Below, piece by piece: positions 1 to 8,204 of a stretch of DNA of 64,000 nt. The translations under genes and the position numbers were made by a program. Source of the DNA: Bacillota bacterium (GTDB taxonomy: Bacteria; Bacillota; Limnochordia; DTU087); the NCBI GenBank assembly GCA_012798695.1, contig JAAZMR010000101.1:1-64000 (forward strand), in the 5' to 3' direction. How positions within the stretch are numbered: the first letter of the stretch is position 1; the number at the start of each line of letters is the position of its first letter. The notes under the pieces were generated by a model. That model was given only the letters and a program-made list of their open reading frames with translations, was not told the origin of the DNA and did not search any database.

Positions 1-1345
1 AGATGCCGGACGTATACTCTACCAAGGTCAAGAAGTTGAGGTCCCCAACCCCAAGGCTGCGCAAGACTTGGGAATAGCCATTATCCATCAAGAGCTGCAC
101 CTGATGCCCCACCTGACCGTAGCTCAGAATATTTTCATCGGACGAGAACCACGCAAAGAGCCCCGTTTTATTCTAGATGAAAAGCAGATTAATCAGAATG
201 CCCAGGATCTGCTGGACATGATGCGTCTCGACTTAGATCCCAAAGCCCGAGTTGGAGATCTGACTGTGGCCAAACAGCAGATGGTAGAAATCGTCCGGGC
301 TCTATCTTTTCGGTCAAAGGTACTAATCATGGACGAGCCTACATCCATGCTGACCGGTGCCGAGATTGATGAGCTGTTTCGCATTATTAGGGAACTGCGG
401 GACAGGGGCGTAGGGATAGTGCACATTTCTCATCGCATGGAAGAACTTAAACAGATCTCCGATCGAGTTACAGTCATGCGTGATGGTCGATACATCGACA
501 CAGTTGATACCCACGCGGTTACCATTGACCAAATCATTAGCATGATGGTCGGTCAGGAAATCTACGAAACCGCTCGCAGCTTGCCTATAGAAGCGGAAAG
601 CGAGGTTGCACTAGAGGTAAAGCACCTTACCCGCAGTGGCGTTATTCATGACATCAGCTTCCAGCTGCGCCAAGGGGAGATTCTCGGTTTTGCCGGCCTC
701 GTCGGGGCCGGGCGAACCGAAGTGGCTAGAGCCATCTTTGGTGCTGACCCCGTTGATTCCGGAGAAATCTATGTTCATGGCCAGAGAGTGCATATTAGGA
801 CTCCCAATGATGCGGTCAGACACGGCATCGGCTATCTCTCCGAAGATCGCAGACGCTATGGTCTGATGCCAACTATGGATGTTGAGACCAACATCATTGC
901 AGCTGCCTTGACGAGGTTCATGAGCCATCTGGGGTGGATAGACAAACTGCAAAGCCAGCTGGCTGCTCAAAGACAGGTAGATGATTTGCGTATCAAGACT
1001 CCTGGCTTACAACAGAGAATTAGATATCTTTCCGGTGGCAATCAGCAGAAAGCAGTCATGGGAAAATGGCTGGTGCGAGATTGTGACATATTGATTTGTG
1101 ATGAACCAACCCGAGGTATCGACGTGGGGGCGAAGAGTGAGATCTATAGGCTTCTCAATAAACTGGCCGAAAGCGGCAAGGCTATTATCGTGATTTCATC
1201 AGAACTGCCTGAAATCCTGCGGATGAGCCATCGCATCATGGTAATGTGTGAAGGGCGTATTACAGGTGAGCTGATGGCAGCAGAGGCCACTCAAGAGCGT
1301 ATCCTGCAATATGCCACTAAGCGTGCAAGTATTGCTCGACATTAA
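1..1345 (+). CDS. Sugar ABC transporter ATP-binding protein (RbsA/MglA type), 5' end outside window
   Basis: This is the energising subunit of a CUT2-family sugar importer; it hydrolyses ATP at the cytoplasmic face of the membrane. The frame is open from base 2, so the start and the first Walker A lie to the left of the window. The first nucleotide-binding half shows a Q-loop region (IIHQEL) and Walker B (VLIMDEPTS). The second half shows the degenerate P-loop usual for this family (GLVGAGRTE), the signature LSGGNQQK and Walker B ([12 protein letters not shown]). The two-domain fused layout is diagnostic of RbsA/MglA/XylG proteins. The permease starts 22 bp after the stop and the binding protein follows, so it is the first or an early gene of a + strand operon. 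The substrate cannot be read from sequence alone; ribose, galactose or another monosaccharide all fit. Confidence 0.95.
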   Translation, partial: DAGRILYQGQEVEVPNPKAAQDLGIAIIHQELHLMPHLTVAQNIFIGREPRKEPRFILDEKQINQNAQDLLDMMRLDLDPKARVGDLTVAKQQMVEIVRALSFRSKVLIMDEPTSMLTGAEIDELFRIIRELRDRGVGIVHISHRMEELKQISDRVTVMRDGRYIDTVDTHAVTIDQIISMMVGQEIYETARSLPIEAESEVALEVKHLTRSGVIHDISFQLRQGEILGFAGLVGAGRTEVARAIFGADPVDSGEIYVHGQRVHIRTPNDAVRHGIGYLSEDRRRYGLMPTMDVETNIIAAALTRFMSHLGWIDKLQSQLAAQRQVDDLRIKTPGLQQRIRYLSGGNQQKAVMGKWLVRDCDILICDEPTRGIDVGAKSEIYRLLNKLAESGKAIIVISSELPEILRMSHRIMVMCEGRITGELMAAEATQERILQYATKRASIARH

Positions 1346-1367
1346 GACTAAATTGGGGGTAGTAGAT

Positions 1368-2357
1368 ATGCAGCCTGAACCAGCAGCCGCAGAAATGGAA
1401 TTCACCGAAAGAGAATCCTTCTTCCGTTCCGATGCGGCGCAAAAGCTGCTGGCTTTTGCCAGCCTGATCGTCATGTTCATCGTCTTTTCGCTGGCCTCGC
1501 CAAACTTCGCACGCTTCACCAATATTGTGGGAATTCTACTTTCCACTGCAGTCAATGGTATTCTGGCCGTCGGTGTCTCGTTTATCATCATCACGGGCGG
1601 GATCGACCTATCCATCGGAACAGTCATGACTCTATCTGCGGTAATGGCCGGTGTTGTGATCACATTCTGGCAGCTGCCCATCTTCCTCGGCATCTTGGCT
1701 GGCATCGCCACCGGCGCCCTATGTGGCTGCATAAATGGCACAACCGTTGCAAAAATGAAGATTCCCCCCTTCATAGCCACCCTAGGCATGATGATGATCG
1801 CCAAAGGGCTGTCTCTGGTCATCTCTGGCACCAAACCAATATATTTTGTGGACACACCTGCTTTCCGCAAGATGGCCATGGGTACTGTCCTGGGTATTCC
1901 TAATGCGGTACTGATCTTCTTCTGCTCCGCCATTGTCGCCAGTCTCATTCTCACCAAAACCATACTGGGGAGATACACTTTCGCCTTGGGTAGTAATGAA
2001 GAAGCCGCCCGACTTTCGGGCATCAATGTCGATCGATGGAAAATCGGTGTTTATACCTTTGGAGGAATGTTTAGCGGCCTTGCCGGAATCATCATGGCCT
2101 CCCGCCTGAATTCGGCCCAGCCGGCTCTTGGCCAAGGCTATGAACTAGAAGCCATCGCTGCTGTAGTCATCGGCGGCACCTCCCTCAATGGTGGTGAGGG
2201 GTCCATCTTGGGCACAGTCATCGGTGCCTTTATCATGAGTGTGCTGACGAATGGCCTGCGCATTCTTTCCATCCCCCAGGAATGGCAAACTGTAGTAATC
2301 GGAGCCATTGTCATCTTGGCTGTCTATATGGATATTATACGGCGCCGGAGACGTTAG
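1368..2357 (+). CDS. Sugar ABC transporter permease (RbsC/AraH type)
   Basis: This is the integral membrane permease of the CUT2 sugar importer encoded with its neighbours. The product is 329 residues with about eight to ten hydrophobic segments. The family motif ITGGIDLSIGT is present after the second helix, and the usual VVIGGTSLNGGEGS loop lies near the C terminus, both typical of BPD_transp_2 permeases. I chose the ATG at 1368 because a GGGGG Shine-Dalgarno tract at 1354-1358 precedes it; an upstream in-frame ATG at 1311 would overlap the ATPase gene and has no ribosome binding site. A binding protein follows 76 bp downstream. The protein has a short polar N-terminal extension before the first helix. 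Confidence 0.95.
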   Translation: MQPEPAAAEMEFTERESFFRSDAAQKLLAFASLIVMFIVFSLASPNFARFTNIVGILLSTAVNGILAVGVSFIIITGGIDLSIGTVMTLSAVMAGVVITFWQLPIFLGILAGIATGALCGCINGTTVAKMKIPPFIATLGMMMIAKGLSLVISGTKPIYFVDTPAFRKMAMGTVLGIPNAVLIFFCSAIVASLILTKTILGRYTFALGSNEEAARLSGINVDRWKIGVYTFGGMFSGLAGIIMASRLNSAQPALGQGYELEAIAAVVIGGTSLNGGEGSILGTVIGAFIMSVLTNGLRILSIPQEWQTVVIGAIVILAVYMDIIRRRRR

Positions 2358-2433
2358 CTAATCCGAGATCTAACCAGGTATTGGGTCCCATGAGGGACTG
2401 AAATACAACATCAAAAGCAAGGAGGAATACTGG

Positions 2434-3387
2434 ATGAACACCAAGAGAATCTTGATCAGTGTGTTGAGTGTAGTACTGATGGTAACCCTCTTTAGCTGTT
2501 TAGGCCAAGCCGAGGAGAAAATCTACATACCAGTGATATCCAAAGGATTCCAGCACCAGTTCTGGCAGGCAGTAAAACTCGGTGCAGAGCAAGCAGCGGC
2601 AGAATTGGGAGTAGAAATCACCTTCGAGGGACCCGAGACTGAAGCCCAGGTAGATAAACAGATCGATATGCTGCAGGCAGCTCTCAGCAAAAATCCAGAT
2701 GCCATATGTCTGGCCGCCCTTGATAGTAAAGCAGTTATCCCCCTTCTGGAGCAGGCAGACGCAGCCAATATCCCTGTTGTCGGCTTTGACTCGGGCGTAG
2801 ACAGTGATATTCCTGTCGCCACTGCTGCCACCGACAACATCGCGGCCGCCGCTCTCGCTGCGGACAAAATGGTAGAACTGATTGGCGGAGAAGGCGAAGT
2901 GGCTGTAATCGTCCATGACCAGACTAGCCGCACGGGTATTGACCGCCGTGATGGCTTCGTCAACCGCATCAAAGAAGCCCATCCCCTGGTCAAGATCGTA
3001 GATGTGCAATATGGAGGCGGAGACCACCTCCGATCTACCGACTTAGCCAAAGCCATTATAATGGCCCATCCCAACCTGAAAGGGTTCTTTGGCGCTAATG
3101 AGGGTTCTGCTATCGGAGTACTAAATGCTGTGATCGAGATGAACATGGAAGGCAAGATTGTGGTGATCGGTTATGACTCCGGTAAGCCACAGATGGATGC
3201 TATCCGCTCAGGCATCATGGCTGGTGCTGTAACCCAGAACCCGATCGGTATAGGATATGAAGCCGTCAAGGCCGCCTATCTGGCTGTTAAAGGAGAAAAA
3301 CTCGAGCAAACCATCGATACCGGTTTCTATTGGTTCGATCAGGACAACATCGATGCCGATTATATTAAGCCTCTCTTGTACGACTAA
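2434..3387 (+). CDS. Sugar-binding protein of ABC transporter (RbsB type)
   Basis: This is an extracytoplasmic solute-binding protein of the ribose/galactose type (Peripla_BP_4), which captures sugar for the two preceding subunits. The 317-residue product begins with a signal peptide (positive MNTKR, then a hydrophobic stretch). Cleavage after GQA or lipidation at the Cys in LFSCLG are both possible; the lipobox is not canonical. Two Rossmann-like lobes are evident, with typical segments ISKGFQHQFW near the start, VVGFDSGVD in the middle and VVIGYDSG in the second lobe. The start is fixed by AAGGAGG 8 nt upstream. A hairpin terminator follows, closing the operon. Placing the binding protein last in the operon is less usual than first. 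Substrate is unassigned. Confidence 0.93.
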   Translation: MNTKRILISVLSVVLMVTLFSCLGQAEEKIYIPVISKGFQHQFWQAVKLGAEQAAAELGVEITFEGPETEAQVDKQIDMLQAALSKNPDAICLAALDSKAVIPLLEQADAANIPVVGFDSGVDSDIPVATAATDNIAAAALAADKMVELIGGEGEVAVIVHDQTSRTGIDRRDGFVNRIKEAHPLVKIVDVQYGGGDHLRSTDLAKAIIMAHPNLKGFFGANEGSAIGVLNAVIEMNMEGKIVVIGYDSGKPQMDAIRSGIMAGAVTQNPIGIGYEAVKAAYLAVKGEKLEQTIDTGFYWFDQDNIDADYIKPLLYD

Positions 3388-3409
3388 TCTACGGTATTGA
3401 GCAAGCAGC

Positions 3410-3437
3410 GGGTGGGCTCACAAGCCCACCCTTTCAT
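3410..3437 (+). terminator. Rho-independent terminator of the rbs-type sugar operon
   Basis: A perfect 9-bp stem (3410-3418 with 3423-3431) with a 4-nt loop is followed on the + strand by a T-rich run. It lies 22 bp past the stop of the binding protein and abuts the end of the convergent dehydrogenase gene. Confidence 0.85.
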
Positions 3438-4325
3438 TTATTTCCTCACTTCAACATTCGCTAACTTCTCATAGAACTGAATCAGCCCTCCATGATCCTC
3501 TTTAGCCTTACCATCGACCTTCAGAGCCTGCATAATCTCCAAAACCTGACTAGATAAGGGCAAGGGCACTCCCACAGTATGAGCTGTATCCAGTGCGTTC
3601 AGCAGATCCTTAATATGCAGCTCTATGCGGAAGCCTGGCTCAAAGTTGCCTTCCATGACCAGCGGCATTTTAGCATCCAAGACAGTACTGCCGGCCAACC
3701 CTCCTCGGATCGCCTGAAAAACCTTTTCTGGATCAGTACCCGCCTTGACAGCCAATACCATGGCCTCTGACATAGCCGCTATGTTCAAAGCCACAATGAT
3801 CTGGTTCGCTAGCTTAGTGACATTGCCACTACCGATCTCCCCTACCAAGATGGCTGATGAACCCATATGCAGGAGAATATCTCTTACTTTGGCAAAGACA
3901 TCCTGTGGGCCACCGACCATGATCGCCAGGGTCCCATCAATGGCTTTAGGTTCTCCACCACTTACAGGGGCATCGAGCATAACCACTCCCTGCTTGGCTA
4001 GCTCCTTGGCTATCTCTTGTGAAGCTATAGGAGAAATGGAACTCATATCGATCACAATAGTCCCCGGCTGGGCGCCTTCCGCCACTCCGTTTGCACCTAA
4101 TACTACTTCCTTGACTTCTGGCGAATTGGGCAGCATGGTAATCACAATTTCGCTTTTTGTGGCAACATCTTTGCTGGAACGACCCGCCATTGCCCCACAA
4201 TCTACCAGTTCCTCGACAGCCTCTTGGTTGATGTCATAGACTATCAGCGGGTATCCGGCTTTCAGCAAGTTCTTCGCCATAGGTTTGCCCATAATGCCGA
4301 GTCCAATGAATCCAATCGTTTGCAT
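3438..4325 (-). CDS. NAD(P)-dependent beta-hydroxyacid dehydrogenase (2-hydroxy-3-oxopropionate reductase/3-hydroxyisobutyrate dehydrogenase family)
   Basis: This is a cytoplasmic oxidoreductase of the beta-hydroxyacid dehydrogenase family. It most resembles GarR/GlxR tartronate semialdehyde reductase, which makes glycerate. The 295-residue length is typical. The N-terminal dinucleotide-binding motif is GFIGLGIMGKPMAKNL. The substrate loop reads DAPVSGGEPKAIDGTLAIMVGG. The catalytic-lysine region is GSGNVTKLANQIIVALNIAAMSEA, and the C-terminal part carries the family's KDLLNAL segment. The start has a GGGAGG ribosome binding site. It lies downstream of kbl on the same strand with no clear minus-strand terminator between them, so it may be read as part of the gntR-tdh-kbl operon. 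That would place it in glycine or serine-type C2/C3 metabolism. 3-hydroxyisobutyrate dehydrogenase is the main alternative. Confidence 0.9.
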   Translation of the reverse strand: MQTIGFIGLGIMGKPMAKNLLKAGYPLIVYDINQEAVEELVDCGAMAGRSSKDVATKSEIVITMLPNSPEVKEVVLGANGVAEGAQPGTIVIDMSSISPIASQEIAKELAKQGVVMLDAPVSGGEPKAIDGTLAIMVGGPQDVFAKVRDILLHMGSSAILVGEIGSGNVTKLANQIIVALNIAAMSEAMVLAVKAGTDPEKVFQAIRGGLAGSTVLDAKMPLVMEGNFEPGFRIELHIKDLLNALDTAHTVGVPLPLSSQVLEIMQALKVDGKAKEDHGGLIQFYEKLANVEVRK

Positions 4326-4360
4326 GATCTTTAGCCTCCCTGCTAGCCACTCTCCTAGTC

Positions 4361-4389
4361 TTGACTGTTACTGCCAACTACCCTATAAT
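4361..4389 (+). promoter_or_regulatory. Sigma-A/sigma-70 promoter facing right in the garR-kbl gap
   Basis: TTGACT at 4361-4366 and TATAAT at 4384-4389 are separated by exactly 17 bp: 5 of 6 and 6 of 6 matches to consensus. No protein gene on the + strand lies downstream before the strong terminator at 4460-4487. The -10 element lies in a near-palindrome (CCTATAATATAGG), so it may also serve the opposite strand. Confidence 0.7.
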
Positions 4390-4395
4390 ATAGGT

Positions 4396-4487
4396 AGTAA
4401 ATAATACTTGGCATGAGATACCATCTAGGAATGTATGCTTTCTCCTTCCTATTACCTAACCCGCCGCAACCCCGGCGGGCTTTTTTT
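4396..4487 (+). ncRNA. Candidate intergenic small RNA, about 92 nt
   Basis: A near-consensus promoter (4361-4389) and an intrinsic terminator (4460-4487) bracket about 92 nt with no convincing reading frame; the one ATG-led frame (ATG at 4413) lacks a ribosome binding site. The unpaired part just before the terminator stem is pyrimidine-rich: CTCCTTCCT at 4442-4450. This is a perfect 9-nt complement of the kbl Shine-Dalgarno (AGGAAGGAG, opposite strand of 5698-5706). The layout, a C/U-rich seed followed by a GC hairpin and U run, is that of several Firmicute trans-acting small RNAs. The transcript would also be antisense to any kbl-to-dehydrogenase readthrough mRNA. Expression is inferred, not shown. 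Confidence 0.55.
4460..4487 (+). terminator. Strong intrinsic terminator on + strand
   Basis: A 7-bp all-GC stem (4460-4466 with 4473-4479), a 6-nt loop and a run of seven T (4481-4487). The T run is on the + strand, so it does not terminate the flanking minus-strand genes; it fits the candidate small RNA. Confidence 0.8.
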
Positions 4488-4506
4488 GTTTCTCTGATTC
4501 TCTGAC

Positions 4507-5688
4507 CTACTCAATGAGGCCCATAGCCTTCCCTACAGTCTCAAAAGCCTTAATGCCATAATCAAGATCTTTCTGACTATGGCTGGCAGAGACCATGACC
4601 CGGATGCGAGCTTTGCCTCGAGGAACCGTTGGGAAACCGATAGATTGGGCAAAGACCTTTTCATTAAAGAGCCGGTGGCTAAACTCGGCTGCCTTCGCCG
4701 CTTCCCCGATCATGACTGGAGTAATGGGTGTCTCACTCTTCCCGATATCAAAGCCTAGTTCTTGCATGTGCTGTTTAAAATAACGGGCATTATCCCAGAG
4801 TTTGGTCACCAACTCATCATCATCGTCCAGGATCTTGACAGCTTCGATACAAGCTGCCACATCCGCCGGTGTGACCGCGGAGCTAAAGAGAAATGGCCGC
4901 CCCCGCTGGGACAGATACTCAATCAACTCTTTAGCTCCCGCTACATAGCCACCTACCACACCTAAGGCTTTGGAGAGTGTCCCTACTTCAACATCAACTC
5001 GGCCATGCAAACCAAAATGGTCTACTATACCCCGGCCATTAGAACCCAAAACTCCCTCTCCATGGGCATCGTCCACCATGGTCATCGCACCATATCGCTC
5101 AGCCAATTCGACAATGGCAGGCAGGGGTGCCAAATCCCCATCCATGCTGAAAACGCCATCAGTAATGATCAATTTCTTACCTGTTGTCGGCTCCTGCAGG
5201 CGTTCTTCCAGACTTTCCATATCACAGTGCTCATAGACCTTGATCCCAGCTCGGCTGAGCCTGCACCCATCGATAATACTGGCATGATTGAGGCTATCAC
5301 TGTAGATGGTATCATCTTTACCCACCAATGCTCCAATCACAGCTAGATTAGCGGTAAAACCGGACTGAAAGGAGATCACGGCAGGCACCTGTTTGAACTT
5401 AGCTAAGGCAGCTTCTAGTTGCCGATGCAAGATCATGGTCCCTGCGATCGTCCTTACTGCTCCCGGTCCCACCCCATACTGCTCAATAGCCTTTCTAGCT
5501 GCTTGTTTTAGCCGTGGGTCCGCGGCCAATCCCAGATAATTATTAGAACAGAAATTGAGCATGGACTCACCATTGATCGTCACCCAAGCTCCCTGGGGGC
5601 CCTCCAATGTACGTATGGAATTATATAGTCCATCTTGCTTCAAAGACTCCAATTCTTCCTTGACAAAACTCAATGGCTTGCTCAACAT
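4507..5688 (-). CDS. kbl: Glycine C-acetyltransferase (2-amino-3-ketobutyrate CoA ligase)
   Basis: This enzyme cleaves 2-amino-3-ketobutyrate with CoA to glycine and acetyl-CoA, the second step of threonine breakdown after Tdh. It is a PLP-dependent enzyme of the alpha-oxoamine synthase family; the 393-residue length is normal. Visible motifs are [10 protein letters not shown] near the N terminus, [12 protein letters not shown], the PLP-contact segment [12 protein letters not shown], and GTLSKALG, whose Lys (residue 240) should bind PLP. The pattern is closest to Bacillus Kbl ([26 protein letters not shown]). I chose the ATG at 5688 because AAGGAG sits 9 nt upstream; an earlier ATG at 5709 overlaps that ribosome binding site. 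The order gntR-tdh-kbl and shared strand indicate one operon. Confidence 0.96.
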   Translation of the reverse strand: MLSKPLSFVKEELESLKQDGLYNSIRTLEGPQGAWVTINGESMLNFCSNNYLGLAADPRLKQAARKAIEQYGVGPGAVRTIAGTMILHRQLEAALAKFKQVPAVISFQSGFTANLAVIGALVGKDDTIYSDSLNHASIIDGCRLSRAGIKVYEHCDMESLEERLQEPTTGKKLIITDGVFSMDGDLAPLPAIVELAERYGAMTMVDDAHGEGVLGSNGRGIVDHFGLHGRVDVEVGTLSKALGVVGGYVAGAKELIEYLSQRGRPFLFSSAVTPADVAACIEAVKILDDDDELVTKLWDNARYFKQHMQELGFDIGKSETPITPVMIGEAAKAAEFSHRLFNEKVFAQSIGFPTVPRGKARIRVMVSASHSQKDLDYGIKAFETVGKAMGLIE

Positions 5689-5743
5689 GATTCGACACTC
5701 CTTCCTCATCTCACCTGGTCTTCAGACTGAGCGACTATTCCTG

Positions 5744-6766
5744 TTAAGGAATCAAGAGCACTTTTCCGCAACGGCCTGAGTTCATCAAGGCCATAGCTTC
5801 TTCATACTGCTCAAAACTGAACCTGTGAGTAATCACCGGGCTCACATCCAATCCAGCCGCCAAAGCTGCTTCCATCTGGAACCAGGTATCAAAGATGCGA
5901 CGACCATTGATACCATATAGAGTAAGCTGCTTGAAGATCACTGCATCCAGGTTCATGTCCACCTGATCAGAGAAGATGCCTAATAACGATACCACTGCAC
6001 CTTTTCGCAGTGCATCCAGACCACTGGCTAGTGCGGGGCGAGAGCCTGACATCTCCAGCAGTATGTCGGCACCAATTCCGGTTGCCCCGTGGACAATATC
6101 AGCTAGGTCCTCTTCTTGGGCATTCACCACATAATCAGCACCAAGCTTTTTGGCTAGGTTTATCCGGTAATCATTCACATCTGAGGCAAAAACGCGACGG
6201 GCCCCCGCCTGCCGAGCTAGGGCTATACAAAAGAGCCCAATGGGGCCACAACCCGTGATCACCACATTCTGCCCGGTAAGGCAATGTGTATAGGCAGCAT
6301 GTACAGCATTACCCAATGGATCATGAACAGCTCCGATTGCCGGGTCACCATCTTCTGGCAGAGGCCAGACATTCTTCGCGTCGATCGCGGCATACTCCGC
6401 AAAAATGCCATCGACATCCACACCTAAGATCTTGACATCATCACAGATATGACCCTGCCCAGTCCGACAGTAATAACAACGCCCACAGGTAAAATGCCCT
6501 TCAGCGGTCACCAGCATCCCTGCTTGCAGACCGGTAACATCTGCACCTAACTGTACGATTCTGCCGGTAAACTCATGTCCCAGAATGCGAGGAGGCTGCA
6601 CGCGGTTTGCAGACCAACTATTCCAATTGTAGATATGCAAATCCGTACCGCAAATAGCCGCCATCTCAATTTTGACCAATACTTGATCTGCCCTGATCTT
6701 GGGCACCTCTACCTGACACAGTTCGAGCCCCGGCCCCTTTACCTTCTTCTGTAGTGCTTTCATCAT
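5744..6766 (-). CDS. tdh: L-threonine 3-dehydrogenase
   Basis: This zinc-dependent medium-chain dehydrogenase oxidises L-threonine to 2-amino-3-ketobutyrate with NAD+, feeding Kbl. The product is about 340 residues, the family norm. The catalytic-zinc Cys lies in AICGTDLHIY and the following ligands in GHEFTG. The structural-zinc cluster is CGRCYYCRTGQGHIC. The Rossmann fold shows VITGCGPIGLFCIALARQAGA. The C-terminal segment NGRRIFDTW is characteristic of Tdh rather than other alcohol dehydrogenases. Several ATGs compete for the start: 6766 and 6763 sit at good distance from a G-rich ribosome binding site (6773-6784), while 6772 is too close and 6787 would bury it. It lies between the GntR regulator and kbl, all on the minus strand. 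Confidence 0.95.
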   Translation of the reverse strand: MMKALQKKVKGPGLELCQVEVPKIRADQVLVKIEMAAICGTDLHIYNWNSWSANRVQPPRILGHEFTGRIVQLGADVTGLQAGMLVTAEGHFTCGRCYYCRTGQGHICDDVKILGVDVDGIFAEYAAIDAKNVWPLPEDGDPAIGAVHDPLGNAVHAAYTHCLTGQNVVITGCGPIGLFCIALARQAGARRVFASDVNDYRINLAKKLGADYVVNAQEEDLADIVHGATGIGADILLEMSGSRPALASGLDALRKGAVVSLLGIFSDQVDMNLDAVIFKQLTLYGINGRRIFDTWFQMEAALAAGLDVSPVITHRFSFEQYEEAMALMNSGRCGKVLLIP

Positions 6767-6807
6767 AGCCATTGGCCCCACCCCCATTGTTTGTTATGCC
6801 TATTAGG

Positions 6808-7500
6808 CTATATCCCCAAATCAATATCCTGGTAGTTATACCCTGCCATATGCAGCATGGCAGCATGCATTCTCTGAATATGCTTACGCATTAAAGCCTC
6901 TGCCCGGCTGCCATCTCCCTCTTCAATTGCAGCGAGAATCGCCAGATGCTCTTCATACATCACCCGAGCAGCTTCAGGCGAACGCCGTACATAGGCAGCA
7001 TAGGCCCGGTTACAGAGTGGATCAACCAGGCTTTCCAGGACCCGTATCAGCCGCTTGTTCCGAACCATAGAGACCAACTTGTCATGGTGGGCCCGCTCTC
7101 TATGGTAGAATGCTTCAATAGTCTTGGTCTCTACCGCTTCCTTCACCATATCGAGACTATCCCTGAGTTCCTTGACATCCTCATAAGTCACAGAATAGGC
7201 TAGACGTCTGGCAACATATCCTTCCAGAACACTGCGAATTTCTGTAACATCCACTGCGTCCGAGAAATCATCTGCCTTAACCAGGGCACCTACCTTCGGT
7301 ACCAGCTGGACTAAGCCTTCCTGCTCCAAGAGCCTGAGCGCATCCCTTACCGGTGAGCGACTTACATCGTATTGCCGGGCCAGTTCATTTTGGCTGAGTA
7401 CTGTGCTCGGCGCAATCTCCCCCGATAGAATCGCCTGCTTTAGCTCCTGGTATATCCGTTCTGATTGCGGCACATTGTCACTACTAACATCTATGGTCAA
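6808..7500 (-). CDS. GntR-family transcriptional regulator (FCD ligand-binding domain)
   Basis: This is a DNA-binding regulator of the FadR subfamily, about 230 residues. Residues 1-75 form the winged helix: IYQELKQAILSGEIAPSTVLSQ, then ELARQYDVSRSPVRDALRLLEQEGLV. The rest is a helical FCD effector domain with a probable metal-binding pattern (D/H in the HRERAHHDKL and MYEEHLAIL helices, and a later His in RKHIQRMH). The start is a TTG at 7500 preceded by GGGGAGG; upstream in-frame codons lack a ribosome binding site. It is the first gene ahead of tdh and kbl, and a perfect palindrome lies in its own leader, so autoregulation and control of threonine catabolism are likely. The ligand is unknown. 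Confidence 0.92.
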   Translation of the reverse strand: MTIDVSSDNVPQSERIYQELKQAILSGEIAPSTVLSQNELARQYDVSRSPVRDALRLLEQEGLVQLVPKVGALVKADDFSDAVDVTEIRSVLEGYVARRLAYSVTYEDVKELRDSLDMVKEAVETKTIEAFYHRERAHHDKLVSMVRNKRLIRVLESLVDPLCNRAYAAYVRRSPEAARVMYEEHLAILAAIEEGDGSRAEALMRKHIQRMHAAMLHMAGYNYQDIDLGI

Positions 7501-7643
7501 CCCGCCACCTCCCCACCCCGATGGTGAATAGCCCCTAACCCCTGGACTATCCGAGACTAAGAATACATCCCACATCCGGTTGCCCACGTCGGCCACTACT
7601 AGCCGCCAACACTGGTCTCCAGATCGTATACAGCTGAAATACT

Positions 7644-7657
7644 ACTTGTATACAAGT
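7644..7657. promoter_or_regulatory. Candidate GntR operator, perfect 14-bp palindrome
   Basis: ACTTGTATACAAGT is a perfect palindrome 144 bp upstream of the gntR start. The core TTGTATACAA matches operators known for several FCD-type GntR regulators. The position in the leader of gntR-tdh-kbl suggests autoregulation. A perfect right half (TATACAAGT) recurs at 12052-12060 ahead of the hydrolase gene. Confidence 0.65.
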
Positions 7658-7710
7658 TTCGGCGCTGAAATGATGTTTCCTTCTAATCAGCTCCACGAAA
7701 GAACATAATC

Positions 7711-7750
7711 AAAAAGGACTGTGTCAGTGTTTTCCCACACCACAGTCCTT
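7711..7750 (-). terminator. Rho-independent terminator of the arsR-permease-thioredoxin operon
   Basis: A perfect 10-bp stem (7714-7723 with 7741-7750) is followed, read on the minus strand, by a run of T (complement of 7711-7715). It lies 72 bp past the stop of the thioredoxin-like gene. Confidence 0.85.
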
Positions 7751-7821
7751 CTCAGCGTCTGATATCGGAAGACTTTTCCACCTCGACTAGAAAATCCTAT
7801 AGTGCTAACGTAGGATTCGTG

Positions 7822-8061
7822 TCACACCCCGGCCTGGATCCATCCTTTGATCTCTTCAATACTGGGCAATTTGCCCGAAACCACTACCTTTTCATCAATC
7901 ACCAAAGCAGGTGTCATAAATACACCGTATTCCATGATCTCATTAACGTCAGTCACCTTCACAACCTCTGCTTCCACCCCAAGCTCAGCCAAGGCCGCCC
8001 GCACATTGGCTTCCGTCTCTTTGCACTTGGGACAACCTGTACCTAAGACTTTGATTATCAT
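7822..8061 (-). CDS. Small thioredoxin-like protein (redox-active disulfide protein, CPKC)
   Basis: A 79-residue glutaredoxin/thioredoxin-fold protein of the type called redox-active disulfide protein 2. The active site is GTGCPKCKE at residues 8-16, with the cis-proline segment FMTPALVID near residue 50. It is much shorter than classical thioredoxin and cytoplasmic (no signal peptide). It is the last gene of an operon with an ArsP-type permease and ArsR regulator. In such clusters the protein is thought to reduce or relay the metal(loid) or thiol substrate to the permease; that function is inferred from context. The ribosome binding site is GAGGGGGTGG. Confidence 0.9.
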   Translation of the reverse strand: MIIKVLGTGCPKCKETEANVRAALAELGVEAEVVKVTDVNEIMEYGVFMTPALVIDEKVVVSGKLPSIEEIKGWIQAGV

Positions 8062-8204
8062 ATGGCCACCCCCTCTATGCTTTTCCCTCTAACCGGCCGG
8101 TCCAGTACATCAAGTAACAGCAGCTAACCTTTCCCCAATGAGTCATCATCTGGCAGCAAGCTGCCAAGCCTCTCGTTTGATCTACAAGTGGCATATCAAA
8201 CAAC

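Larger units (their letters stand above)
7501..7821. other. Intergenic region: gntR leader and ars-type operon terminator
   Basis: 321 bp without a gene. It holds the GntR candidate operator (7644-7657), a weaker similar element with GTATAC at 7626-7631, and the terminator at 7711-7750. A protein-like frame running into it from the gntR start has no ribosome binding site. Confidence 0.7.

Noticed and set aside
4413-4500. Short ATG-led frame inside the candidate small RNA
   Set aside because: No Shine-Dalgarno, and it runs through the GC hairpin and T run of the terminator.
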